Below the pieces are notes generated by a model. It was not told the origin of the DNA. It did not search any database and was given only the letters and a program-made list of their open reading frames with translations. Below are positions 11,056 to 19,963 of a stretch of 29,324 nucleotides of DNA, one piece after another (the stretch's first letter is position 1; every line of letters begins with the position of its first letter). The position numbers and the translations under genes are program-made. Origin of the DNA: Paulinella micropora (lineage: Eukaryota > Cercozoa > Imbricatea > Euglyphida); contig BJOX01000171.1 of assembly GCA_009731375.1 (NCBI GenBank), positions 830,587-859,910 on the forward strand, written 5' to 3'.

Positions 11056-11282
11056 CCGACCTTAAGGTCGGCCGTGTCCGAGTCGTTTTTTTAAAGGTCG
11101 GCCACTTTTCGCTTATTAAATTTCTATATTTATTGTATAATTCTTCTTAGTATTACACCTGTCCTACCTGTCCGACCTTTTATTAACTTTTTCAGAATTT
11201 TTCTTTGTCCCCCGATTTTTACAGGGACAAGGAAAAATAAGTTCCGGGGGGGGGGTGGGGGGATCGGCCAAGGTCGGCCACT
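11056..11282. repeat. GGTCGGCC-type repeat cluster and 16-bp palindrome
   Basis: A perfect palindrome CCGACCTTAAGGTCGG lies at 11056-11071. The 13-mer AAGGTCGGCCACT occurs at 11094-11106 and again at 11270-11282, and its complement-type word TCCGACCTT recurs at 11171-11179. These sit in the 370 bases directly upstream of the recombinase start, together with a G-rich run at 11246-11262. A recombinase binding or attachment site or a provirus end would be a reasonable role, but no matching copy is visible near 27835. Confidence 0.6.
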
Positions 11283-11426
11283 ATTAATACTAAGACGAAT
11301 CGTCGCACATTGTCTGCTCAATACCACTCTTAGCCGTCCAAGTCGCCACAACGACTCGCGTTTCTAGCGCGGGTGGATTTCTTTTTTTGGCTTAGAAAAA
11401 TATAGACTTGTCTTATATACACTAAG

Positions 11427-12720
11427 ATGTGGAGCGAAGATGACAAGAAGTTTGTTAGGCAGTTAAGAGTTGCTACTACCGAAAGTAAAATTTATGAAGT
11501 GGTGTCCAACTTCTACGACAGCGAATTAAAACCAAGTATAGCCTTTCATAATGCTATTATATCTTTATTTAGCACGCCAACTAGTGATGAAGAGGTGCTT
11601 GAGGCACTTAAAGTCATATATCCAAAATATGCTATCGTGTATCCAAATTTGAATAGTAGGCGACAAAGACTTTCTCAGGTGAGAAAAAAAGCGATAGAGC
11701 CTTACCAAAGCGAAAAAGTATATGCAATGAGCAAACTGGATAAGTGTTTTAATCTAAATGAAGACGAGCGGATTGATATCGTTGAGTGATATAAGAAAGA
11801 TGTCAAAGCCAAAAATGAACAAAAAATACAAATTGATGTCCGTGATGTAATGGCTAAAATGAATGATATGATATTAAGTAATGACCCTTATCTTAAACTA
11901 CTTGCTTTGATGATAGCAATTGGAGCAAGGCCTGTGGAAATATTTGACAAAAACACATATGAATTAATACCAGATAAACCTTCTTGGTTGCGAGTGAATA
12001 ACCTAGCAAAAAAGAGAGAAGTGCAAAAAAAGAATTGGACTGAGAGGCCTGTTGTCCTTTTTACTCCCCAGTTTGTAATAGAAAAAGTAAATTCAATACG
12101 AAACCATTTCAAAAGAAAAAAGCAGTTATTATTAACAGCGAGGGTGTGCTTGATAAACAAAAGAATAATGAACTAAACAAAAGAATTATCAAAATCTTCC
12201 CTTGGCTATCGGAATACACACAGAAAAGCAGTATGTTGCGGAAACTATATGCTAGTTTGTCGTATAGTAATTTCACCAATCAGAAATTAGAGAATTTTAA
12301 CACGTGGGTAAGCAATCTATTGGGACACGGCGGTATGCTCACTAGTTTTAGTTATAGTTGGGTTAATGTGGCCGACCCTGAAGAAATTAAGGCAGAAGGG
12401 ATTAAAACAGAATTAGAGGGGTTAAGACGCAAAATAGATTTATGTTTAAATTTAAATAATACTAATGAAATTGAAAGTGAAAACGGAGACGAAGAAAGCA
12501 GTTATATACAATTAGGTAAAAGCTTGAGCAGATTTACAATGATAACCCGAATATTACAAATACTAAACTAAGAAAGATAAGCGGGATTGGAGCCGTTATT
12601 GTCAATGAGTTTATCAAAGAGAAGAGGAGTGGAGCGACGAAGAGCGAAGCGAAAAAAGAAGAGGAAACAAAAGCGCCATTAAGAAGAAGCACGAGAAATA
12701 AAAAGAAGGCTAATACTTAA
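11427..12720 (+). pseudogene. Tyrosine recombinase, protelomerase-like, disrupted
   Basis: About 430 codons, starting MWSEDDKKFVRQLRV. Catalytic elements of tyrosine recombinases are visible: Arg in IAIGARPVEIF (codon 11928-11930), Lys in NNLAKKR, the second Arg box KSSMLRKLYASLSYSNF, then LLGHGGMLTSFSYSW with His at 12326-12328 and the nucleophile Tyr at 12353-12355. The Arg-box Tyr-Ala-Ser and GH-x(5)-TSxSY pattern suggests the telomere resolvase branch rather than a phage integrase (recall-based inference). Lesions: in-frame TGA at 11787-11789, frameshift at the A6 run 12116-12121, and another near 12515-12522, after which LEQIYNDNPNITNTKLRKIS continues to a basic C-terminus and TAA at 12718. 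It would integrate the virus or resolve its ends. It overlaps the convergent next gene by 11 bases. Confidence 0.8.
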
Positions 12721-13006
12721 CAACGACTAAAGGCGGTTCTCCATATCTTGCTCTAAGATTAGACTCTCGCCTGTAGCATTTAATGGAGCAGATTGTGAAA
12801 AACTCAATACTATCTACACCATAAAAATTACCTGCTATAATCGGTGGGTGCGACTGGAATGTGCGAGACAAGCCACATATATTACAAAATTCTTCTCCAT
12901 ATTTCGGCTGGGGCATTTCTGAATAAACAAATGTTCTTATATGTCCAACTATATCACTCGGCAATTCGCGTATTATTATTGACATGTNNNNNNNNNNCAA
13001 TGACAT
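12710..13006 (-). CDS. Small F-box-like/zinc-binding protein
   Basis: From the ATG at 12985 it has 91 codons: SIIIRELPSDIVGHIRTFV resembles the first helices of an F-box (LPxEIxxxIxxF), then CNICG and CSIKC form two CxxC/CxxxC pairs about 37 residues apart that could bind zinc. A 10-N gap lies just upstream and a second in-frame ATG (13006, MSL) lies beyond it. The true start is undecided because both contig ends contain ACATGTCA. F-box-like proteins of protist viruses are thought to recruit host ubiquitin ligases. Here that is inference from a short N-terminal match. Confidence 0.6.
   Translation of the reverse strand: MSLXXXXMSIIIRELPSDIVGHIRTFVYSEMPQPKYGEEFCNICGLSRTFQSHPPIIAGNFYGVDSIEFFTICSIKCYRRESNLRARYGEPPLVVVKY
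12988..12997. other. Assembly gap (10 N)
   Basis: A fixed-size scaffold gap. The left contig ends in TGACATGT and the right contig starts CAATGACATGT, so the real gap may be very small or a short failed overlap. Confidence 1.
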
Positions 13007-13055
13007 GTTTTATATTATTTAAGTTGATTTAAATTTAATCAACTTTGAATATAAA

Positions 13056-14291
13056 ATGAACCTTTTTGGTCAAAGCACGAATACACCATCGTCATCAACT
13101 ACATCGTCATCTTCTTCTTTATCTATTGATAGCATAAAAGACGCACTACCAACAACCGCCTTCGGAGAATTGCGAACGGCTACTCTGTCGCCAGTATTAC
13201 AAAATGTATTCACTTATGGCATAAATACGCGATTCTTTGACAAAACGGAGACTAATGGCGGGGTGGTATCAACTGCTAATTCAATGGCGGTTTTGACTAC
13301 ATCGGCCTCAGGTAATTCAACTGCGCAGATTACGACTATTGAGCGAGCCAAATATAGAAGTGGTATGGGTTTAGTTGCTAGATTTTCCGCATTGTTTCCA
13401 TCATCTATCGCCGCAGATAGTTTCAATTGCGATATTGGCATAGGCACACCAGCAGACAATTTATGTTTTAGACAATCAAGTTTGGGAATGTCTGTTGTAA
13501 GAACGGCGGGAAGCGTAGAAAATGTGGTCAGTCAATATGCGTGGAATGTTGATAAATGTAATAATACTGGAAACTTCCCCGCGATTGATTTTACCAAATT
13601 GAATGTGTTTGAAATAGTTGTTCAGTATCTGGGCAGTGGTCAAATTACATTCAAAATAAAAAACCCGCGCACTGGACGAATGGAAGTAATTCATACGATT
13701 AAATACGCGAGCACTGCTACCACTCCATCATTGGATCAGGCGGCGTTTGCTATTTATGCGAAGGCATATTCATCAAGTCTGGCATCCGTTGTAATGAAAA
13801 CCGCTAGCATGTTTTTAGCGGTTAAGGGGGTTATTGATCGGACTATTGCTATAACTAATTCGTATGACAATGTCAAGAGTATAGGATCAACAACTGAGAA
13901 TGCCATATTTACTATTAGAAACCGCGCCACATTCAACAGCAAAACGAATTACAACATAATCTACTTTGAGAATTTGTGTATCAGCAATGCGGACACTGAA
14001 ACATGTATCGCGAGAATTACTCTTAATACCACATTAGGAGGAACACCTTCTTATTCAAATTACGATATAAACATATCGTTAGCAGAGGTTGATACAGCGG
14101 GGACAACAAGAACAGGTGGAAGTGTGATATTCACATATGTGTTGTCTGGTGGTTCATCCATATACATTGATTTGTCTCAATATAATATCAAGATAGGGTC
14201 AGGGAAGACATTTACTATATCCGCACAAAATACAAGCAGTGGAACGGCGAGCATTTACGCTTCATTAAACTGGATTGAAGATCAGATTTAA
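13056..14291 (+). CDS. Virion surface/fibre-type structural protein
   Basis: 411 codons, intact. N-terminal tag MNLFGQS, then a Ser/Thr-rich linker (residues 8-25), then a segment with the pattern TAFGELRTATLSPVLQNVF...NGGVVSTANSMAVLTTS...ERAKYRSGMGLVARFSALF...LNVFEIVVQYLGSGQITF. This pattern resembles a family of beta-rich structural proteins I associate with tailed phages and protist viruses. The last third (about residues 275-411) is a separate Thr/Gly-rich beta-type domain ending SLNWIEDQI. The gene at 27193 shares the N-terminal tag and a similar ending, so the tag may anchor both to the capsid. It is the first gene right of the recombinase and reads away from it. Exact virion position is unknown. 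Confidence 0.7.
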   Translation: MNLFGQSTNTPSSSTTSSSSSLSIDSIKDALPTTAFGELRTATLSPVLQNVFTYGINTRFFDKTETNGGVVSTANSMAVLTTSASGNSTAQITTIERAKYRSGMGLVARFSALFPSSIAADSFNCDIGIGTPADNLCFRQSSLGMSVVRTAGSVENVVSQYAWNVDKCNNTGNFPAIDFTKLNVFEIVVQYLGSGQITFKIKNPRTGRMEVIHTIKYASTATTPSLDQAAFAIYAKAYSSSLASVVMKTASMFLAVKGVIDRTIAITNSYDNVKSIGSTTENAIFTIRNRATFNSKTNYNIIYFENLCISNADTETCIARITLNTTLGGTPSYSNYDINISLAEVDTAGTTRTGGSVIFTYVLSGGSSIYIDLSQYNIKIGSGKTFTISAQNTSSGTASIYASLNWIEDQI

Positions 14292-14372
14292 ACAAAAAAA
14301 GAATACCTTATTTATACACAAAATATTACATCATAGAATATTGTATTTGCGCATCAACTTTCTTTTCTATCT

Positions 14373-14573
14373 CTATGGCCATTTTTTAATGTATTCAAAA
14401 CCCTTATCCTTGATTAATTTTTCGGTTATACGCGCGTGATTTTTCTTCAAATATATGTAAAACTGATCAATATTAACACCGCAGGGGATTTGTTCTTTAT
14501 GTTGTCGTCGTCGTTGTAAGTTGATGTTTTTGATTAGCGTGAATAGTGTATCTAAATTTTGTATGTAGGTCAT
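14373..14573 (-). CDS. Small hypothetical protein
   Basis: 66 codons, basic, without membrane segment or Cys pair (one Cys). It has a Tyr/Lys-rich C-terminal half (IDQFYIYLKKNHARITEKL). It follows the penton gene by 24 bases on the same strand, which supports it being a real viral gene in the late cluster. No family recognised. Confidence 0.5.
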   Translation of the reverse strand: MTYIQNLDTLFTLIKNINLQRRRQHKEQIPCGVNIDQFYIYLKKNHARITEKLIKDKGFEYIKKWP

Positions 14574-14597
14574 TATATCTATGTATTCTTTTTTTGC

Positions 14598-15383
14598 TTA
14601 AGCGTGATAGGCCTTGAGAAGAATACTAACCTCAAAGTTTAAAGGAACCTCCAAAACTTCACCTTGCGCATTACTAATGACGGTATCAATAGTTCTTAAA
14701 CTTTTCGTTGTATTAAATGGCACATAATCGGCAACATCGTTTGACGATTCAAAGTAGCACTGGACTCCATAGGGCTTATCAAGATTGCATTTACCAACGA
14801 CAGAGAAATTACCATTTGCTTCAACTAGACCAGACTGATTTAAAGCACGACTATGGACGTAAACTGCTGTTTCACCGATTAGATTGACTATAGATTGCAT
14901 TGTGGCACTCGCCGCAGCCGAGATATCAGCAGTTAGTCCTATCTTGCCGCTAATAGTGCTGTTATCGTAATCAAAAGCATACGTATCACCAGTGAATGCG
15001 AAATTCAATTTATTAACGGCGTTCAAAGTTATAACTACAGAGTTTGGGGTAATTGCTGAATTAATTGCAGTTTGAAGGGCGGTAATAAATGTATCAATGG
15101 TGTATTGATTTTCTGTTATGATTGCCGTTTTTATAGCCGATCCAGTTGTTTTAATCAATGTGAGAGTGTTGGCATAACTCGGTATGTTTGGGAAAACGTT
15201 TGGAATAGAGATACTCTTAACGACATAAGCACTGATTATATCAATATTACGACCAGTTGCTGGTAAATCAACGACGAAACGGCCATTGCGAGTAGAAGCG
15301 GATTTTGATTCTGTTTTATCGCTTGAGGAGACGCGAAGGAGGAAATTTTTGCGGGTTCGCTTCTCGTCTTCAAGATTGCTATA
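14598..15383 (-). CDS. Probable penton/minor capsid protein, start codon missing
   Basis: The frame is open from 15383 to the TAA at 14598 (up to 261 codons). The N-terminal part (RKNFLLRVSSSDKTESKSAS, then GRFVVDLPATGRNIDIISAY and SISIPNVFPNIPSYANT) and the following ENQYTIDTFITALQTAINSAI fit the single jelly-roll minor capsid proteins that sit beside the MCP gene in PLVs. No ATG exists in this frame before the middle of the protein: the sequence from the TATAATATAGC motif runs directly into coding (codons for NLEDEKRTRKN). Either the start codon was mutated (CTT at about 15375 is where one would be expected), or a non-AUG codon is used. It is the neighbour of the MCP on the same strand. Confidence 0.7.
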   Translation of the reverse strand, partial: YSNLEDEKRTRKNFLLRVSSSDKTESKSASTRNGRFVVDLPATGRNIDIISAYVVKSISIPNVFPNIPSYANTLTLIKTTGSAIKTAIITENQYTIDTFITALQTAINSAITPNSVVITLNAVNKLNFAFTGDTYAFDYDNSTISGKIGLTADISAAASATMQSIVNLIGETAVYVHSRALNQSGLVEANGNFSVVGKCNLDKPYGVQCYFESSNDVADYVPFNTTKSLRTIDTVISNAQGEVLEVPLNFEVSILLKAYHA

Positions 15384-15388
15384 TTATA
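15378..15388 (-). promoter_or_regulatory. TATAATATAGC promoter-like element upstream of penton gene
   Basis: Minus-strand TATAATATAGC is almost the same as the element before the MCP gene (TATAATATAAGC at 16854-16865). It overlaps the 5' end of the open penton frame, which implies translation begins only a few codons downstream. Confidence 0.5.
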
Positions 15389-15416
15389 AAATATATTATT
15401 CTAATTTTTAATTTTT

Positions 15417-16838
15417 TTATTGTTTGACCACGGCTCTACTAGGGTAGATAGATGCGACTTTAACATATTTCAACCAAGCAGTGATTGCGTAATTAGTAAC
15501 ATCTGTGCCCGCATACTGAAGAGTGACTTCGGCAGTTCGTGAGTTATTAACCGCAAGACCAGATGCTCCAATGTGTGGCGATTGATTGAGTGTCTGGATA
15601 ATGGTAGCAAATCCTGAGTTAGATGTAAGTCCTGTTTTATCTGAAGTAGAATGATACTTGCGAAAGTTTTCAAGAGAAACAGACGAAGACGTGTAAGTAT
15701 CACGAATGCCCATAGTTGCTTGGAGATTCTTAATATACAATTGGGCGCATCCTCGTTGAACTGCGGCAAGAGTATTAGTGCTTCCTCCGAGTTCCATCTT
15801 CTGTTGCGGAGCATACCAATCACCAATACGGCATTGATATTGTTTATAATTCATTTGAGCAGTTCCCAAGTTATCGATACTAGCATTGTCAGCGAGCACG
15901 TTTTGAGTTACGATATACAAGCACTGAGCACGTGCTACTGCCTTATTTACTTGAAGATTAAATTCTTTGGACGCACCAGGATTCGCCTTTTGATTGTAAT
16001 ACGATTCATAAGTGTATGGAAGCCCATCCTTGCTTCCCATCTGTTCCAAAATATTTCTCTGGACAGCGGGAGCAAGAGAGAATGTCTCCAGCATTACAAC
16101 TGGATTTGATACGGTGAAAGTCAAATTAGCACCATTAAACCCAACAGGAACCGCGCCAGTGGCAGATCCAATAATCGTAAATGCTTCCTGTGACGGAGCA
16201 AATGTCAAACGAAGTCTCATACCACTAATCAAAGAGGGAGGAATGAGAGTTTCTTCATTAAACACTCCCGAAAAGTAATGAAGAGGAATACAAACTCTCA
16301 AATATTGGCCAGCGTCCACATTAGTTGGAGTATTAACCGCAAAGTCTACAATGGAATTTGACGTAATATCCCCTTTCTGTTCAATGTCAACATTTTCTCT
16401 CTGTCCCGCCATGTGTGCCTGTCGGCGATAATCAAAAGGATAATGCCACGGGAGAGTATTTCGCACCAGTTTATTCAAATCTTCAATTCGTTCAAGTTCG
16501 CTACCATCCTTACTTTCCAACAAAAATCTTTCAAAAATAGCAGTTGCGGGGGTGTTCTGAAAACCAATCTCGCATTCATTATCCCCGGTAGTAACCAACC
16601 CGTCGGCCTTGACATCAAACGACAAATAGTAATTCTTTCCATGAACAAAATCAGTGCTTGTCTGCAATGTAAAAATCATTTCAGTCCCCGACGAACTAGT
16701 GCAAGTCTGCTGGTCGGCGAAGTTCTTCTTAAAGATACTTCCCTGTTCAGTGAGTGCTAGATTTGCTGGCAACTCATACTTGAGGTTGTTGAGGGACATC
16801 AACTCCTCAGTATTCTTCATGTCCTTGGTTTCACTCAT
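15417..16838 (-). CDS. MCP: Major capsid protein, double jelly-roll
   Basis: 473 codons, intact, ATG chosen 15 bases after a TATAATATAAGC element. It forms the hexon-like trimers of the icosahedral shell. Features typical of PLV capsid proteins: an N-terminal strand block (GTEMIFTLQTSTDFVHGKNY), the central IEDLNKLVRNTLPWHYPFDY segment, then VCIPLHYFSGVFNEETLIP followed by ISGMRLRLTF, which is the conserved end of the first jelly roll. The second jelly roll includes QYQCRIGDWYAPQQKM and the QPHIG-type loop QSPHIGASG. The C-terminus is WLKYVKVASIYPSRAVVKQ. The length is within the usual PLV range of about 450-600. The nearby penton and ATPase confirm the assignment. Absence of any disruption in this long gene contrasts with its neighbours. 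Confidence 0.88.
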   Translation of the reverse strand: MSETKDMKNTEELMSLNNLKYELPANLALTEQGSIFKKNFADQQTCTSSSGTEMIFTLQTSTDFVHGKNYYLSFDVKADGLVTTGDNECEIGFQNTPATAIFERFLLESKDGSELERIEDLNKLVRNTLPWHYPFDYRRQAHMAGQRENVDIEQKGDITSNSIVDFAVNTPTNVDAGQYLRVCIPLHYFSGVFNEETLIPPSLISGMRLRLTFAPSQEAFTIIGSATGAVPVGFNGANLTFTVSNPVVMLETFSLAPAVQRNILEQMGSKDGLPYTYESYYNQKANPGASKEFNLQVNKAVARAQCLYIVTQNVLADNASIDNLGTAQMNYKQYQCRIGDWYAPQQKMELGGSTNTLAAVQRGCAQLYIKNLQATMGIRDTYTSSSVSLENFRKYHSTSDKTGLTSNSGFATIIQTLNQSPHIGASGLAVNNSRTAEVTLQYAGTDVTNYAITAWLKYVKVASIYPSRAVVKQ

Positions 16839-16853
16839 GGTGGAAATACGTTC

Positions 16854-16865
16854 GCTTATATTATA
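16854..16865 (-). promoter_or_regulatory. TATAATATAAGC element upstream of MCP
   Basis: Fifteen bases separate this minus-strand motif from the MCP ATG. Related words lie before the penton frame and in the divergent spacer at 21409-21432, so it is a candidate virus (late) promoter. Confidence 0.5.
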
Positions 16866-16899
16866 GTTGAAAAAAATAATTATTTCAAAAATTAATCAT

Positions 16900-17297
16900 T
16901 TATTCATCTGGCAAAAACACATTTTTTATTTTTCTTACATCCCCTTGTATTGATGTCAAAGCACCATCACGTGCTTCTCTGCTATCAAGTTGATACTCCC
17001 TAGATGTAGCATTCTTCACTGCCTTTTGCAAAAATTTCAAACTAGACACGGCAGTATCCAAATCAACAGCATCCGATGTTCCTTTATCGCTAATATCAGA
17101 TTTTGTAAATTATACGTTGAAATTGGATACAAATTTGAATACTCTGTAAGATCTTGATTTACAAGAGGAGCGCCTTTGTCAGACCATAACTCAAAATGAT
17201 TTAGCATCATACCATCACTCACTGGCCTGTTCGCTTCATTGAGATTATTAATAAACCCGCTGGACAATTTATTAGAGGCACGCGTGTTTTTGATCAT
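16900..17297 (-). pseudogene. Small virion-cluster protein, frameshifted
   Basis: ATG at 17297 after TTAATATATA. The first frame runs MIKNTRASNKLSSGFINNLN to about 17100 (YPISTYNLQ). The sense continues one base over as KSDISDKGTSDAVDLDTAVS and SREYQLDSREARDGALTSIQ to TAA at 16900-16902, for about 132 codons in all. The shift is at a short A run near 17100-17105. The protein is soluble and polar, with no known domain. Its place between the ATPase/PLA2 cluster and the MCP suggests a minor virion component. Confidence 0.6.
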
Positions 17298-17307
17298 TAT
17301 ATATTAA

Positions 17308-17790
17308 TTATCCTATTTTGTTTTCCTTCATAAAATTAATTAAATGCATAAGGTCTTTGTAAGTTTGAGAATTGAATGTTTGCTTATCAAGTTCTTCAAA
17401 CTCCGCGTCTGTTAGTCCTTCTGATTGTGTTTCCACTGGTGGTGCGGCGGGAGTTGTTTCTACGGGTAAAGCATTCGGAGGTGGTGCAGTATTTGATACT
17501 GGATTTGGTTGCAAATCGGGTGTTTTTCTGTTTAACGAAAGGTCAGCAGATTTAGATGAGGCCGCGGCTGCCATCGGTGAGACATCGGCTGGGGCTTGTA
17601 TTTTCTTTTTTCGCGGTGCTCATGGTTTAATTTGTGCGGGAATTTCTCCAGATTTAATCTTGTCGCTGATTTGAATTATGGATGTATATTCTGGCGAGCC
17701 TTTCTTGGGGTTAAACATTCCATTAATTCCATTCTGCTGGCGATAAATGGATACCGCCTGCATGTATGGTGTGGTAAATAATTTGCTCAT
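17308..17790 (-). pseudogene. Ala/Pro-rich protein with in-frame TGA
   Basis: ATG at 17790 gives MSKLFTTPYMQAVSIYRQQN and on to IPAQIKP. A TGA at 17620-17622 interrupts, and the same frame then continues APRKKKIQAPADVSP and an Ala/Pro-rich segment (APPPNALPVETTPAAPPVE) to an acidic, ordered tail ending MHLINFMKENKIG. Total is 160 codons. A single C-to-T (CGA to TGA) or G-to-A change explains the stop. It lies 16 bases downstream of the ATPase stop and 10 bases before the next gene, in one likely transcription unit. No family recognised. Confidence 0.65.
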
Positions 17791-17806
17791 TGCTATATGA
17801 ATAACA

Positions 17807-18675
17807 TTAATTTTTTAAGTGTAAAATAGTGTCAAAATTTTTTCTAAATACTTGGCGTTTATCGGCAACCCTATTATTAATAAATAAAAACGAATAAGGG
17901 TCTGCTGTTGTGTGTCTAATCAACAGATCCATTTCTTTATCGTTTAAATATTGGCTTTCGTGTTCCGTCTTTATTCGTTCAATCTCTGATCGCTTTACAC
18001 CTGAAAATATAGCAATATAATGAGCATTGATTCGCACATTTCGCGGGATTTGCATATATGATTGAGTAGTAATCCAAACGGACACCTTTGCGTGTGTTGA
18101 AGCAAAGGCTATTTCTTGTAAAACTTCGTGTTTAAGAAATTTGCGAGATTGAGCAACATCATCGCATATTATCAATATCCTTGGTGCTTTTTCATATCCC
18201 TTCGCTTCTATCTTGCTTTTTTGTTCGTCCAAGATTTTTCGTAGCAATTCTGGCCTATCTTCTTTTATAATGTGATCGTCTTTCAGTTTCAAAATGTCCG
18301 TAAGCATCTTAGAGTGATATAGACAAAACATATAAATTTCGTCCCACCAACCCTTAAGCATGTGCTTATTACCTAACAGATTGGCAACCATAACCGACTT
18401 GCCACTACCAGTCGCCCCGCATATAATAAACAATCCCATTCCTGGAAGAATATTACCCTTTTGTATCGGCTTCTCTTTAACACTATCACGTTCGGAGTCA
18501 ATTGCTTCAATTTTTAGCCCCTTCTTAAATTTTTGTTCTTTTTTTGGTAATTCAGTTATAATCGGTCGGCTGACTTGAAATTCGTGTTCATGTAATTGTT
18601 CAATTTGCTTCCTTCTAGCGCCGTTCGCAAGAGTGTCCTTCTTGGTAATCTATTCGGTCTGAGTCCGCGCTTCAT
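17807..18675 (-). pseudogene. FtsK-HerA (A32-like) genome packaging ATPase, N-terminus disrupted
   Basis: The core (from Met 18439, 210 codons) is intact: Walker A GATGSGKS at residues 8-15, Walker B RILIICDDVAQSR, the sensor segment VWITTQSYMQIPRNVR typical of viral A32-type packaging ATPases, and a C-terminal helical part ending DTILHLKN. The enzyme pumps viral DNA into preformed capsids. Upstream, about 70 more codons read naturally in the same frame (ANGARRKQIEQLHEHEF...RPIITELPKKEQKF) up to a TAG at 18650-18652. The nearest ATG (18675) is one base out of frame, so an indel near 18636-18652 probably broke the original N-terminus. A shortened protein from 18439 would still contain both Walker motifs. 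Confidence 0.85.
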
Positions 18676-18684
18676 TTGTTATAT

Positions 18685-19340
18685 CTAAGCGTTGATAAAA
18701 TAGTTTTGGTTGTGTCTGTAATTATCGTATTCAACACCCCACGGCATGGGAGGATGGGCATAATTGTGGAAGAATGGAGAATACGGGCTTCCAAAAGAAT
18801 AGTCAGAGGGTGGGTTAATCAATGGTTTGAAGTCCTTCTTTTCTGCCCTTGTTTGTACTTGCGGTGGAATTTCCGCTTTGAAGTTTTTAACCAGCCGAGA
18901 TCTAACGGACGGCATGCGGACTTTGTCAGAGGCTCGCTTATTCATAACCGCCCTGTTATAGCGGTTCATAATCATATTGTTGTTGGTGTTGCTCAATTGA
19001 GTATTATCGTAAAGTTCATACATTGGCGCATCTAGCACGCGATCCTGCCGTTCCTTATTTCCTTTAAGCAGTTGTTTTTGTTAGTTCCGATACCTCCATT
19101 TTGGTCAGATGGTGTAATGAAACGAAACAGATTTGAAAGTTCCTTCTTTTGTTCTGCGGGCGATTTCCCCATAAGTTTATCAACATCAATGGATCGCATA
19201 GAATCAACAAGCGCCTGATTTGGTGTCGTGGAAGGATCGGGGTCTGGATTTTCTTTATACTCTTTGAATGTAGCATCATCAACTATGGCTTTTTTCTCAT
19301 AAAATGGCAATCCCGCCTTAGTTCCGCTTTTATACACTCC
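18685..19340 (-). pseudogene. Virion-cluster protein, Asn/Tyr/Pro-rich C-terminus, frameshifted
   Basis: Two overlapping frames make one coherent protein. The first covers 19032-19340 (GTKAGLPFYEKKAIVDDATF, then PDPDPSTTPNQALVDSMRSI and KLMGKSPAEQKKELSNLFRF). After an indel at about 19055-19075 the sense passes to GNKERQDRVLDAPMYELYDN and on to the TAG at 18685-18687. The C-terminal part is rich in Asn, Tyr, Pro and His (YSPFFHNYAHPPMPWGV), as in flexible virion or membrane-associated segments. There is no good ATG at its 5' end: it reads directly from the ORF upstream, so it is probably the continuation of that gene. Function unknown. Confidence 0.55.
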
Positions 19341-19369
19341 TGTTTGGACTACATCATCTGCGGGCGCTT

Positions 19370-19903
19370 TTACATCTGCGGTTCTTCCTCATCTTCTTCT
19401 TGGGGTGGAACAGGCACGAGTGCTTTACTATTATCTTGTGTTGGCTTTTGACTTTGGCTCTGGTATCTCTGGCTCTGGTATCTGTGGCTCTGGTATTTAA
19501 GTATCTTTTGCTCTGGTGGAGACTTTGGCATCTTTTGCTCTGGTGGTGGTAATTGTATTTTTTTTACTAATGGTAGCGCGGTTTTTTTCATTTCGTTAAA
19601 GAGAGTTTTTCCTGTTTTCGCATCATTAGATGAATAAGCACGTATCGCTTTATTGTACAAGTCTCTAACTTTACCAATTTCTCCTCCATCTTTTATTTCG
19701 GTTTTGTATTTATAATACTCTGATTTTAACTCTGTAATACCCTGTCTTGCTATTTTTCTCTCTTTTGGATCATCAATTGTCACAATCTTTTTTGCTACAA
19801 GATACTCTCTAAATTGTTTCTTTTGCTCTATTGTAAGTTTAGATTTATGTTCATCCTTGATTACATTAAGTAATGTGTCTCGTAGAGTATTTAGTTGTGG
19901 CAT
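19370..19903 (-). CDS. Charged protein with Gln-rich repeats, possibly a segment of the PLA2 gene
   Basis: 177 codons from ATG 19903. Residues 1-110 look like a helical, Lys-rich domain (IEQKKQFREYLVAKK, then ITELKSEYYKYKTEIKDGGE). Residues 118-150 carry short repeats (PPEQKxxKSPPEQKxxKYQ; three HRYQSQ-like units), and the end is acidic (PPQEEDEEE). It is in the same frame as the ORF upstream, separated by the TAA at 19964-19966 and 20 further open codons (KSIKAIESHATRNTGIK). It also appears to continue into the next ORF after a frameshift near 19385. It may thus be the middle of one large virion protein. If independent, it is an unknown protein of the packaging cluster. Confidence 0.5.
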   Translation of the reverse strand: MPQLNTLRDTLLNVIKDEHKSKLTIEQKKQFREYLVAKKIVTIDDPKERKIARQGITELKSEYYKYKTEIKDGGEIGKVRDLYNKAIRAYSSNDAKTGKTLFNEMKKTALPLVKKIQLPPPEQKMPKSPPEQKILKYQSHRYQSQRYQSQSQKPTQDNSKALVPVPPQEEDEEEPQM

Positions 19904-19963
19904 TTTTATACCAGTGTTCCTGGTCGCATGCGATTCAATCGCCTTAATACTTTTTCCTTTCCA

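Noticed and set aside
11130-11351. Minus-strand ORF with a Pro run upstream of the recombinase
   Set aside because: It is driven by the G-rich run at 11246-11262 and shows no coding character.
15651-16866. Plus-strand frames opposite the MCP gene
   Set aside because: They are shadows of the intact capsid frame with no independent motif.
11787-17622. TGA read as Trp (alternative genetic code), because two viral genes have in-frame TGA and most intact genes stop with TAA/TAG
   Set aside because: Trp is encoded by TGG in the intact genes, the Cys-rich gene at 21649 seems to end properly in TGA, and in-frame TAG and TAA also occur. Point mutation is simpler.
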